From: a virus
IMG/VR virus record: IMGVR_UViG_3300034418_001844
Location: 1-21,313 of that record
Direction: 5' to 3' (one strand)
Length of the DNA: 21,313 bases
The notes under the pieces are model-generated. The model saw only the letters and a list, made by a program, of their open reading frames with translations. It ran no database searches and was not told where the DNA came from. Positions 1 through 7,614 of this stretch are shown one piece after another (positions within the stretch are counted from its first letter, which is position 1; each line of letters starts with the position of its first letter). The translations under genes were made by a program, and so were the position numbers.

Positions 1-1
1 G

Positions 2-409
2 AAAGCAGCAACCCTAGACGCACTAGACCTAGACCCAGTGCTAAAGTCACCTGCGGCTACCACCACAGCATACCAAACGTCTGTGCGTGATGGTGTTGTG
101 CAAGATGCTAATGGCAACTGGGTGGAGAACTATGTTGCCCGTGACATGTTTGCAGATACTACAGAGGACGGTGTTACAACTACTAAAGCTGAACACGAAG
201 CAGCATATCAGGCTACACTAGATGCACGTACAGCTACAGCTAACCGTGCTACTCGTGATGCTAAACTAGCTGAAACAGACTTCTATGCACTCTCAGATGT
301 AACTATGTCTGCTGAGATGACTACTTATCGTCAGGCTCTACGTGACATCACAAGCCATTCTAACTGGCCTAACCTAGAAGAAGCTGACTGGCCTACGAAG
401 CCTGAGTAA
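2..409 (+). CDS. Phage tail assembly chaperone-domain protein, 3' part
   Basis: The reading frame is open from the left edge, so this is the C-terminal part of a longer gene; the GTG at 38 is probably internal. The last ~60 residues follow the layout of the phage tail assembly chaperone domain (Pfam Phage_tail_APC type, from memory): a basic helix (RATRDAKLAETDFYAL), a central YRQALRDI helix, and a WP...WPTKPE ending. Proteins with this ending help trimeric fibres fold or attach and usually lie next to fibre genes. That fits the fibre gene starting 26 bases downstream. The segment before it is Thr/Ala-rich and without a recognised domain. The domain assignment is fairly firm; whether it is a free chaperone or the tail of a structural protein cannot be told from this end alone. 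Confidence 0.75.
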   Translation, partial: KAATLDALDLDPVLKSPAATTTAYQTSVRDGVVQDANGNWVENYVARDMFADTTEDGVTTTKAEHEAAYQATLDARTATANRATRDAKLAETDFYALSDVTMSAEMTTYRQALRDITSHSNWPNLEEADWPTKPE

Positions 410-435
410 TAAGATATACTTGAAGGATACACAAT

Positions 436-2736
436 ATGAGTAAAGCAAGAGATTTAGCAGACTTCGTATCAGATGGTAGCCCATTATCGGATGGTACTAT
501 TAGTGTATCCGAAGTATCAGGTGCTGCTCCTACAGCAAGTCCTAATTTTACAGGTGATGCTACATTTGACACAGATACTTTAGCTGTTGATAGCACAAAC
601 AATCGTGTTGGAATTGGGACGACTTCGCCTAGTGTCCCTCTTGAAGTAAGTGCAGGAACTGGGGACGCAGGTGTAAAAGTTACAAGTACAACTGCAAATG
701 CACTTGTTACCTTTGCGGACAGTACTACAACAGCAACTACTGGTCTTGGTGCAGCTGGCAATGAGTTTAAAGTAATAGTAAACAGTAATGAGCAGTTACG
801 TATTGATAGCTCAGGCAATGTTGGTATTGGAACACCCTTTCCTAGTTCTTTGCTTGATGTAGATAAGTCGCAAAACTCTGAAACAAATATAGAGGTATCA
901 AACACTAACACAGGTGCAGATGCACAGGTACGAACAAAGTATACCACTGATGGCGGCTTGTTTACAGTAGGTAAAACAAGTGACGCACATGCCTTTGGTG
1001 GGGATGCATATCTTTATAACGTAGACAACACAAACATTCGTTTTGCTACTAATGACACAGAACGCTTCCGCATTGGTTCATCAGGTGAGCTAGGCATTGG
1101 TGGTGCAACATACGGTACAGCAGGACAAGTTCTAACATCTGGCGGCTCTGGTGCCGCACCAACATGGGCTGATGCTGCTAGTGGTGCAGATAAAGTAAAC
1201 CTTGCTATAACTGAAACAGTTGCTGCAGGTGACGCAATGCAGTTAAATAGTGATGGCAGCATTGACAAAGTTCTTGCAACAACCAGTGCAACAACTGAAG
1301 ACCCAAACCTTGCTGAAACTACTAGAACTAGTCAGCCGTATAAAGTCCCCACTAAAAAGTCTATAGTATTTGTTCCCAATGACCCCACTCGTTTTGTTGT
1401 AGCTTATCAAGATAATGATAACTCAAACTACCCTACGTTAGTTGCTGGAAGTATTGCTTCTGGCGGTGGAGTTACTTTAGGATCGGCTGTTGTTTTAGAA
1501 ACGCAGGCAACTGCTTACGATAGTATGGCCTGTATTATTGATCCCGCAGATAATCAAACAATTATAGTAGTGTATTACAGCAGTGGTGGTGTTGTAAATA
1601 GAATGACGTATGCAACTTTAAGTGCGTCAGGTACCACCATTACAGCCTCTGGCAATTTCACTAACCCTCACACAGAAGGCCCAAGTGGAGGCCGTATAGA
1701 AGACGCTGAGTTAAGGGTTATTACTGGCACTTCTCCTACTCGTTTTCTTCTTACTATGAGAGGGGCTTATACTACTTTTGGCAGTGACAGGATAATAGGA
1801 CGTACTTTTACACTAGACACGACAGGTCCAACTTGGTCTTTAGGAACACTTGCTGATTTAAGTGGCGGCAATTCAAGCGGTACTGGTTGTGCTACTGCAA
1901 TTAATCCATCTGATCCCGATCATTGTATTCTTTCAAGGTACAATACATCTAACAACCGCCTTGAATTAGTATACGTTGATATAAGTGCATCTGGTAATCT
2001 TACTGACCAAGGACAGTTAGTTATTTCAAGAGTAGGAGGTGGGGTTGCAATTCCTTATAGCGGTTCTTTTGGTGTTATTTACGACTCAAACTCAGGACAT
2101 TATGTTACTGTTTGGAGAGATCAAAACACCAATAACTTAGAAGGTGCTGGTTGTAGTCTTAGTGGAACGACTCTGACACAAATAGCAAATGGTAATACTG
2201 TTAATGCCGCTGGTAATATAAGTCATTTTGGTATGAAGGCAGATGAAAATTATAATAGTGGTAAGTTTGTTATATGCTATCCAAATAGTGTAAATAGACC
2301 TAGAACGGCTATCTGTACTTATAATGGCTCTACAGGTGCTGTTGGTTTTGATATAAATGATACTTATGATGCTTCCAATACTTATACCGTTAACTTTTTT
2401 GATGTGGCGGTGTCTAATAATGGATCAGGTATTTATGTTTCAACTTATACACAAGGAACAGGTAGTGGCAGTTTTAATGTAGGCAGACTTGGTGTTGATG
2501 TAACAACAAGTAATCTTGATACAGGTAAAATGCACGGTATTGCTCAAGAGGCTGGTGTTAATGGAGATTCTATTGATGTTTTATTTGGTGGAATAGATGA
2601 AACTCAAACAGGTATGACTCCAGGTTCAAAGTATTATATACAAGAAGACGGAACAGTTGGAACTTCTACCGCTAATGCTAAGAAAATAGGTAGAGCAATT
2701 ACATCTACAAAACTATTAGTAGATTCCGTTCAGTAA
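436..2736 (+). CDS. Tail fibre / receptor-binding protein
   Basis: This 766-residue protein has a modular fibre architecture. The N-terminus (MSKARDLADFVSDG...) is a common start in marine phage fibre genes and probably anchors to the tail. Residues ~51-223 hold three copies of a collagen-free fibre repeat with the core (S)xNxVGIGTxxPxxxLxV (near 57, 128 and 217). An AGQVLTSGGSGAAPTW linker follows near 229-244. Residues ~300-650 contain irregular beta repeats (FVVAYQD, IIVVYYSS, YVTVWRDQ, FVICYPN) like a beta-propeller or beta-sandwich host-recognition region. The C-terminus (TPGSKYYIQEDGTVG...KKIGRAITSTKLL) matches a small beta module that ends many fibres. The start ATG has GAAGGA eight bases upstream. 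The distal half looks richer in A/T at third codon positions than the N-terminal part, as expected of a swapped tip, although this was judged by eye. Confidence 0.85.
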   Translation: MSKARDLADFVSDGSPLSDGTISVSEVSGAAPTASPNFTGDATFDTDTLAVDSTNNRVGIGTTSPSVPLEVSAGTGDAGVKVTSTTANALVTFADSTTTATTGLGAAGNEFKVIVNSNEQLRIDSSGNVGIGTPFPSSLLDVDKSQNSETNIEVSNTNTGADAQVRTKYTTDGGLFTVGKTSDAHAFGGDAYLYNVDNTNIRFATNDTERFRIGSSGELGIGGATYGTAGQVLTSGGSGAAPTWADAASGADKVNLAITETVAAGDAMQLNSDGSIDKVLATTSATTEDPNLAETTRTSQPYKVPTKKSIVFVPNDPTRFVVAYQDNDNSNYPTLVAGSIASGGGVTLGSAVVLETQATAYDSMACIIDPADNQTIIVVYYSSGGVVNRMTYATLSASGTTITASGNFTNPHTEGPSGGRIEDAELRVITGTSPTRFLLTMRGAYTTFGSDRIIGRTFTLDTTGPTWSLGTLADLSGGNSSGTGCATAINPSDPDHCILSRYNTSNNRLELVYVDISASGNLTDQGQLVISRVGGGVAIPYSGSFGVIYDSNSGHYVTVWRDQNTNNLEGAGCSLSGTTLTQIANGNTVNAAGNISHFGMKADENYNSGKFVICYPNSVNRPRTAICTYNGSTGAVGFDINDTYDASNTYTVNFFDVAVSNNGSGIYVSTYTQGTGSGSFNVGRLGVDVTTSNLDTGKMHGIAQEAGVNGDSIDVLFGGIDETQTGMTPGSKYYIQEDGTVGTSTANAKKIGRAITSTKLLVDSVQ

Positions 2737-2751
2737 AAAGGATAACGTAAC

Positions 2752-2790
2752 ATGACCAAAGCAAGAGACATTGGTTGCGTTAAATCTTGA
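2752..2790 (+). pseudogene. Relic of a second tail fibre gene (12 codons)
   Basis: An ATG with a good ribosome binding site (AAGGA about nine bases upstream) opens a reading frame for MTKARDIGCVKS and then stops. The first seven codons closely match the start of the fibre gene at 436 (MSKARDL), and the upstream leaders are also alike (GAAGGATACACAAT against AAAGGATAACGTAAC). The natural reading is that a second MSKARD-type fibre gene once began here and has been deleted after codon ~7. The short frame might still be translated to couple ribosomes to the next gene, but no independent function is visible. Confidence 0.6.
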
Positions 2791-2815
2791 CAAAAAGACA
2801 TTCACGAGTTAAACT

Positions 2816-3070
2816 ATGAGTGACATCAAACTTTCTCCAGAAGAAATAGAAGAAATGCTAGATCGTGCAGCTAGGCGTGGGGCTAAAGAAGCCCTACGTT
2901 CTATTGGCTTACTAGACGATGATGCACATAAAGATATTACAGAGATGCGTAGCTTGTTAGAAGCATGGCGTGACACTCGTAAGTCTATCTGGTCTACAGT
3001 AGTAAAATTAGCTACCGTTGGAGTCCTGACGTTTATCGCAGGTGCGGTATGGATGACAATGGGTAAATAA
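2816..3070 (+). CDS. Small single-TM protein, holin candidate
   Basis: This 84-residue protein begins with a charged amphipathic helix (SPEEIEEMLDRAARRGAKEALRSIGL), continues with DDDAHKDITEMRSLLEAWRDTRKSIW, and ends in one membrane helix (VVKLATVGVLTFIAGAVWM, ~62-81). The pattern resembles a family of ~80-residue alphaproteobacterial phage and prophage proteins (DUF6127 from memory). Its size, single TM and position beside the virion-associated lysozyme-like gene make a holin or holin-like role possible, but nothing proves pore formation. The ribosome binding site is weak (GAG seven bases before the ATG), unlike its neighbours. Translation may depend on the relic frame ending 25 bases upstream. 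Confidence 0.65.
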   Translation: MSDIKLSPEEIEEMLDRAARRGAKEALRSIGLLDDDAHKDITEMRSLLEAWRDTRKSIWSTVVKLATVGVLTFIAGAVWMTMGK

Positions 3071-3081
3071 GGTATAACATA

Positions 3082-6000
3082 ATGGCAGAAGATAATAACA
3101 TTCCAGCATGGGTAGACCCTGACTACGGTTATAACCCAGATTCTCCACGTAAACCTAATATGCGTGAGATGATGGAAATGATCGCAGGTATGCCTCTTGA
3201 AGAGCTTTATTCTTCTGGTCAAGATTGGTCAGGTATATCAAGACAAGCATCTGACTTACTGTATGGTAGTGTCGGTTCTAACCAAGATACCAGAGACTTT
3301 GTTGCTATTACTAATGCTGCTACTGACCCTACTACAGGTGAGTTAAATGTTGATCGATTCGTAGCTGCCACACAGATTGCAACATCACAAATGTATGGTG
3401 GCACTACAGTTAAATATCAATCAGGTGGCTATCAAACAGATGAGTTAGGCAATACTGTCATGGATGACAGTGGTAATCCTTTAGAGCTTCCCCCTTCCCT
3501 TTATATTGTTGGTAATAACGGAACTGTTCTACGTGGACTTTCTGTTTCTAACGTAGAAAAAATGGAAGAAGAACTAAAAACATTTGGTGTTCAGACTGTT
3601 GACTGGGTTGGCGATGTCATGAACGGTATGCAACAGTCTGGTAGTTTTACTGAAACTCAAATGCAAAACAATCTGAAGGTTCTAGGAGATCTTCAGAATG
3701 CTTATAATCCTTGGGCTGACTACCAAGACATTTGGGGTTTAGAAAATCTTGTTACAGGTGTAGCTCCTACGATTGACAACTTTAAAGTTGTTTCTGGTCT
3801 AAAAGCTACAGGAACAGGCTCAGAAACTGTTACTGAAACACCTGCCCAAACCATTACATCCCCTGAAGTTCAGACTGTTGAAGAAGCAACCTCTACCACA
3901 ACAGATGTAACTACTCCTACTTATACGGAAACACCTCAAGCTTCTGAGGCTTTACCTGCTACAACACCAGGATATAATCAAATGCAAAATCAAGCACAAA
4001 ATATTCAAACAGGTGTAACAGGAACAGGTATTTATCCTCAGACTAATGTCACTGGAACAACAGGAACTCCTGTTCAAACTTCAGGTTTGTCTGCAGTTCC
4101 TCAGACTATACAGACTATGCCTAACTACACTGGCACTACAATGGCTAATCTTACAAGTCAGTCTCAAGGTGGTTTTGGAGGAATTAAAAAGTATAAGAAC
4201 GCTTTCGGTCAAGAAATCTCAGTTACTGTTGATGCTTCAGGAAATCCTCTTACATTTGTACCACCAGGTTACACTGCTGCTGCAGAGGGTGGTCTAATGA
4301 CTGGGTATAACGAAGGTGGTTTAGAGTCTGACCCAGTCAAATCCAGTGATGATATTTACTTAAAGATTGCTAAGAGGGTGATGAACTTTCAAGGTGATTC
4401 CTCAGAGCTTAAAAAACAAATGGCTGCTAACCCTGCTTTAGCTGCAAAGCTTGGTAGTCTTACTAATGCTTTGACTAACATGGCTACAACACGTATGGGT
4501 GCAGCACCTGGGACAGATGTAGGTAATCTTTCTTCACAGATAGGTCCAGAGCAGTTTAAGAAGATGCAACAGGACGTTGTTACTGGAACTATGGTTCCTC
4601 CTCAACAGGCTGCTGTACAACAAATAACACCACAAGCTGCAGACTTTATTCCTACTACTGCAGGAATGGCACCTGCCCAAGCTGACATGGCTCAAGCAGC
4701 TACAGTAGGTACTGTGCAACAAGCACAGATGCCTCAGATGACTGCTGCGGGTACTATGGCACCGACTACTGTCACACCACAAGTACAGGCTGAAACAGAT
4801 GCACTACAGGCTCAGACTGGTGCAATCCAACCTGGTTCAACTATCACACCACAACAACAGCTAACTACTTCTATCACTGGTATGCAAGCTGCTACTGGTG
4901 AATCTGTTGATGTTACTGGTGCTCCTACTCGTACAATGCAAGTAGGGGAAAGAGTTGAAGGTACTGGTGTTGATCAAACCCAAGTAGCGCAAGCCTTTGG
5001 AACTGGTGAAGTGCAAGCCGCTTCAGTCCAAGATGAACTAGCAGGATTGATGCAACAGTTTGAGGGTGGAGACACACCTGCTTGGGCTGCAGGATCTATG
5101 AGGGCTGCTACACAGATGCTTGCTGCCAGAGGTCTTGGTGCTTCATCTCTAGCAGGGCAAGCTGTCATCCAAGCTGCTATGGAAGCTGCACTACCTATTG
5201 CTCAGATTGACGCAGGTAATAAGCAGCAGATGGCTTTGTTTAAAGCAGAGCAAAGAGCTAAGTTCTTAGGCATTGAGTTTGACCAAGCATTCCAAGCTAA
5301 GGTCATGAACGCAGCTAAAGTTTCTGAGATTGCTAACATGCAGTTCAGTGCTGACCAACAGATTGCTCTTGAAAACTCTCGTGCTGCCAACACAATGGAA
5401 TTAAATAATCTGTCTAACCAACAAGCTATGGTTATGGCAGAAGCTGCTGCGTTGTCTCAGTTGGATATGGCTAACCTAAACAACAGACAACAGTCTGCTG
5501 TGCAAAATGCTCAGAACTTCCTTCAAATGGACATGGCAAACTTGAACAATGAACAACAAACTGCTATGTTCAAAGCACAACAAAACATTCAAGCTTTGTT
5601 TACTGACCAAGCTGCTGAGAATGCTGCTGAACAGTTTAATGCTACAAGTGAAAACCAAACTAACCAGTTCTTTGCTTCGTTGTCTGCACAGACTTCTCAG
5701 TTCAATGCTTCACAAGCAAATGCTATGGATCAGTTTAACGTAAACAATGTTAACGCACTCAGACAATTTAATGCTGAGATGCAAAACCAAAGAACTATGT
5801 TTAACGCACAAAACGGTCTTGTGATTGCTCAAGCTAATGCTCAGTGGAGACAGAACATAGCTACTATGAATACTGCTGCTATCAATGAAAGTAACATGAC
5901 CTTTGCTCAAACTATGAATGAGCTAACAGCAACCAACCTTGATGAGATCTGGCAACGTGAAAGAGATTTGTTGTCAATGGCATTCCAAGTTTCTGAGAAT

Positions 6001-6150
6001 AACGCTAACAGAGCTAATGAGGTTGTACTACAAAAGATTGCTGCACAAGCACAGAAAGATGCTGCAGAGCTACAGGCTGACCTTGAAGCAGAAGCAAACA
6101 CAGGTGACTTTATTAAAGAGATACTAGTTGGTATCGCAGGATGGAGCTAA
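3082..6150 (+). CDS. Large Gln/Asn/Ala-rich virion protein with 11-residue repeats
   Basis: This is a 1022-residue structural protein, without a family that I can name. The N-terminal ~250 residues look globular (MAEDNNIPAWVDPDYGYNPDSP..., DFVAITNAATDPTTGEL). Residues ~250-380 are Thr/Pro/Gln-rich and probably disordered. A short beta segment follows (GGIKKYKNAFGQEISVTVDASGNPLTFVPPGY), of a kind frequent in marine phage virion proteins. Next comes a Gln/Met/Ala-rich linker and, from ~650 on, a continuous helical region. Inside this, residues ~772-958 form seventeen successive 11-residue units (see the repeat entry). The C-terminus is helical (NRANEVVLQKIAAQAQKDAAELQADLEAEA) with a short hydrophobic end. 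The position just before the lysozyme-like and ejection-protein genes suggests an internal core or DNA-ejection protein, but a tail tube or tape-measure role is not excluded. Confidence 0.75.
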   Translation: MAEDNNIPAWVDPDYGYNPDSPRKPNMREMMEMIAGMPLEELYSSGQDWSGISRQASDLLYGSVGSNQDTRDFVAITNAATDPTTGELNVDRFVAATQIATSQMYGGTTVKYQSGGYQTDELGNTVMDDSGNPLELPPSLYIVGNNGTVLRGLSVSNVEKMEEELKTFGVQTVDWVGDVMNGMQQSGSFTETQMQNNLKVLGDLQNAYNPWADYQDIWGLENLVTGVAPTIDNFKVVSGLKATGTGSETVTETPAQTITSPEVQTVEEATSTTTDVTTPTYTETPQASEALPATTPGYNQMQNQAQNIQTGVTGTGIYPQTNVTGTTGTPVQTSGLSAVPQTIQTMPNYTGTTMANLTSQSQGGFGGIKKYKNAFGQEISVTVDASGNPLTFVPPGYTAAAEGGLMTGYNEGGLESDPVKSSDDIYLKIAKRVMNFQGDSSELKKQMAANPALAAKLGSLTNALTNMATTRMGAAPGTDVGNLSSQIGPEQFKKMQQDVVTGTMVPPQQAAVQQITPQAADFIPTTAGMAPAQADMAQAATVGTVQQAQMPQMTAAGTMAPTTVTPQVQAETDALQAQTGAIQPGSTITPQQQLTTSITGMQAATGESVDVTGAPTRTMQVGERVEGTGVDQTQVAQAFGTGEVQAASVQDELAGLMQQFEGGDTPAWAAGSMRAATQMLAARGLGASSLAGQAVIQAAMEAALPIAQIDAGNKQQMALFKAEQRAKFLGIEFDQAFQAKVMNAAKVSEIANMQFSADQQIALENSRAANTMELNNLSNQQAMVMAEAAALSQLDMANLNNRQQSAVQNAQNFLQMDMANLNNEQQTAMFKAQQNIQALFTDQAAENAAEQFNATSENQTNQFFASLSAQTSQFNASQANAMDQFNVNNVNALRQFNAEMQNQRTMFNAQNGLVIAQANAQWRQNIATMNTAAINESNMTFAQTMNELTATNLDEIWQRERDLLSMAFQVSENNANRANEVVLQKIAAQAQKDAAELQADLEAEANTGDFIKEILVGIAGWS
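5395..5955 (+). repeat. 17 tandem hendecad (11-residue) coding repeats
   Basis: Translated from 5395, the sequence divides without gap or insertion into seventeen 11-residue units (187 codons). Units 8-13 share a Q/M-F-N-A core (AEQFNATSENQ, TSQFNASQANA, MDQFNVNNVNA, LRQFNAEMQNQ) with Phe always at unit position 4. Units 3-4 and 5-6 look like a 22-residue duplication (LDMANLNNRQQ and MDMANLNNEQQ). An 11-residue period implies a straight or slightly right-handed amphipathic helix or hendecad coiled coil. Polar Asn and Gln fill the other positions. Confidence 0.8.
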
Positions 6151-6151
6151 G

Positions 6152-7081
6152 ATGGCAAAAGATCTAACAGCAAGACAGAGAAAAAAATTAGAAAGACAAA
6201 TGAACTCTATTGCTGAGTCTATTCTTGGGGATCCAACAGGTAGGTCAAGCAGTTCTACAAGACAGAGTTTGATGTCTGCTAGAGGTGAAGCTGCTAGAAC
6301 ACAGTCTGGTATGCGGGACGCAGCTTATGGTGTCAGACGTGCTCTTCGTGGTACAGAAGACTCAAAAGAAAAGTCTGATGAAACAAATGAAAAGTTGATT
6401 GCTAAACTTTCTAGCTTTATTGTTGGAGCAAGAGAGCCAAGTGATACTGAAACGCCAAGCTTAGATTGGTACAATGCTCAAGACATTGACTCAGATATGC
6501 CTTATGATCCTGAGTCTTCAAGACCTAACCTAAGTACGTCTGAAGCATCAGAAGAAAGACAAGAATCTACTGATCAGAATAGGGCTGCAGGTGAAGGTCT
6601 TCCAGCATTTATCTTTGCAGGATCTGAGTTTAGATCTGCTATAGCTGACACTGAAGCAGACTCTTACGACACTATGTTTGGTAATGCAGAGAGTGTAGAT
6701 GGTAAATTCCTTGGAACAGAACTTACTGCTATGCCTATGTCTGCAATCTTTGATCTTACTAAATTAAATGGTGACTTCCATAAAAGAAATTTAGAACTAG
6801 GGCATGATACAACAGCCGTAGGTAAGTACCAGTTTGTAGGAAACACACTAAGAGATCTTAGAGACAGAGGTATCCTAGAAGAACTAGGTATTACTGACGA
6901 CACTTTATTTGATGAGAAAACACAGGATACTATTGCTGTATACTTAGTCCAACGTAGAGTTAAACCTGAGTACTCCTTGGCAAAAGCCAGAGAAGAGATG
7001 GGCAAGGAATGGGAAGGATTTAAGAAGCTATCTGTTGAGAGACAGAACGCAGTAATAAAAGAAATTAGAGGTAGTTTATAA
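6152..7081 (+). CDS. Virion-associated lysozyme-like (muramidase/transglycosylase) protein
   Basis: The ATG at 6152 is chosen because GGAG lies five bases upstream and the stop of the previous gene is one base away; a TTG at 6128 inside that gene is less likely. The product has 309 residues. Residues 1-150 are charged, Ser-rich and probably disordered. From ~155 there is a lysozyme-like fold: ADTEADSYDTMFGNAE (likely catalytic Glu168), a loop with GTELTAMPMSAIFDLTKLNG, then the diagnostic VGKYQFVGNTLRDL (224-236) and KTQDTIAVYLVQRR (256-269). This G-[KR]-YQF plus QD pattern occurs in lambda-type and virion-borne peptidoglycan hydrolases. Being embedded in the structural operon, it probably helps the phage cross the cell wall during DNA entry, though a role in lysis is possible. 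Catalytic activity is inferred from motifs only. Confidence 0.75.
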   Translation: MAKDLTARQRKKLERQMNSIAESILGDPTGRSSSSTRQSLMSARGEAARTQSGMRDAAYGVRRALRGTEDSKEKSDETNEKLIAKLSSFIVGAREPSDTETPSLDWYNAQDIDSDMPYDPESSRPNLSTSEASEERQESTDQNRAAGEGLPAFIFAGSEFRSAIADTEADSYDTMFGNAESVDGKFLGTELTAMPMSAIFDLTKLNGDFHKRNLELGHDTTAVGKYQFVGNTLRDLRDRGILEELGITDDTLFDEKTQDTIAVYLVQRRVKPEYSLAKAREEMGKEWEGFKKLSVERQNAVIKEIRGSL

Positions 7082-7611
7082 TGGTTGCATCGATAAAAGC
7101 CCCAATACCTGGGCAGTCCCTGACGGATACTCCAAAGAACTATCCTTGGGAAAGACCTCCTCAGATTGTTGATTTCAACGAAGCTATCAAGTACCACATT
7201 GACAGGCTCACAGATGCAGACGTAATGGATAACGTATTCTTTGGGTTGGAGTACGGCATTCCTTCTTCTATCCTTGTAGAGACTATGATGACTGCTGCAG
7301 TAGGGCAAGGTATTCACAACGTAGACGTAAGCCTCATAGTGTTTCCTGTTGTTCACGCCTTTGTACAGAGCGCAGCGGATGAAGCAGGGATAAACTACAA
7401 GACAGAGTTTACGGATGATGAAGATGACCCTATAACTAAAGCTGCTGCACTTGTGCGTAAGTCTTTGAAAGCTACACCTAAAGAACAACAAGACGGTGGC
7501 TTTGACTTGATGCAAGACGTAGCTGAAGAGCTAGAGGGTGAGACTGAGACCATGCCTGAAGAAATGCCAGAAGAAGAAGCAAAGCCAACAGGCTTAATGT
7601 CGAGGGTTTAA
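7081..7611 (+). CDS. Conserved marine-phage virion protein
   Basis: The start ATG overlaps the previous stop by one base (TAATG), with AGAGG eight bases upstream. The 176-residue product begins with VASIKAPIPGQSLTDTPKNYPWERPP. I recognise this N-terminus from structural proteins of marine phages, where a PIPGQSLT...ERPP motif is recurrent. The middle (residues ~45-120) is a mixed helical domain. The C-terminal ~50 residues are very acidic (EELEGETETMPEEMPEEEA) and end in PTGLMSRV. No enzyme motif is seen. The place between the lysozyme-like protein and the large internal proteins supports a virion-component role; the exact position in the particle is unknown. Confidence 0.65.
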   Translation: MVASIKAPIPGQSLTDTPKNYPWERPPQIVDFNEAIKYHIDRLTDADVMDNVFFGLEYGIPSSILVETMMTAAVGQGIHNVDVSLIVFPVVHAFVQSAADEAGINYKTEFTDDEDDPITKAAALVRKSLKATPKEQQDGGFDLMQDVAEELEGETETMPEEMPEEEAKPTGLMSRV

Positions 7612-7614
7612 TAA

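Noticed and set aside
393-947. 184-codon open frame on the - strand across the fibre N-terminus
   Set aside because: It is antisense to the clear fibre repeats; its low-complexity Val/Ser/Pro composition is the complement of Thr/Gly/Ala codons.
2787-2815. TTGACA with 17-base spacing to TAAACT, + strand promoter-like
   Set aside because: The -35 is perfect, but the -10 is weak and ends at the ATG, so transcription would start inside the gene. Probably chance overlap with the fibre relic stop region, though a leaderless transcript is not excluded.
6128-6151. TTG start for the lysozyme-like gene
   Set aside because: It lies inside the previous gene and would add eight codons without an RBS, whereas the ATG at 6152 has GGAG at proper distance.
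6664-7515. 283-codon open frame on the - strand
   Set aside because: It lies opposite the lysozyme-like gene and the following virion gene. The predicted protein is rich in Cys, Ser and Val with no recognisable domain, and the + strand frames there have RBSs and family motifs.
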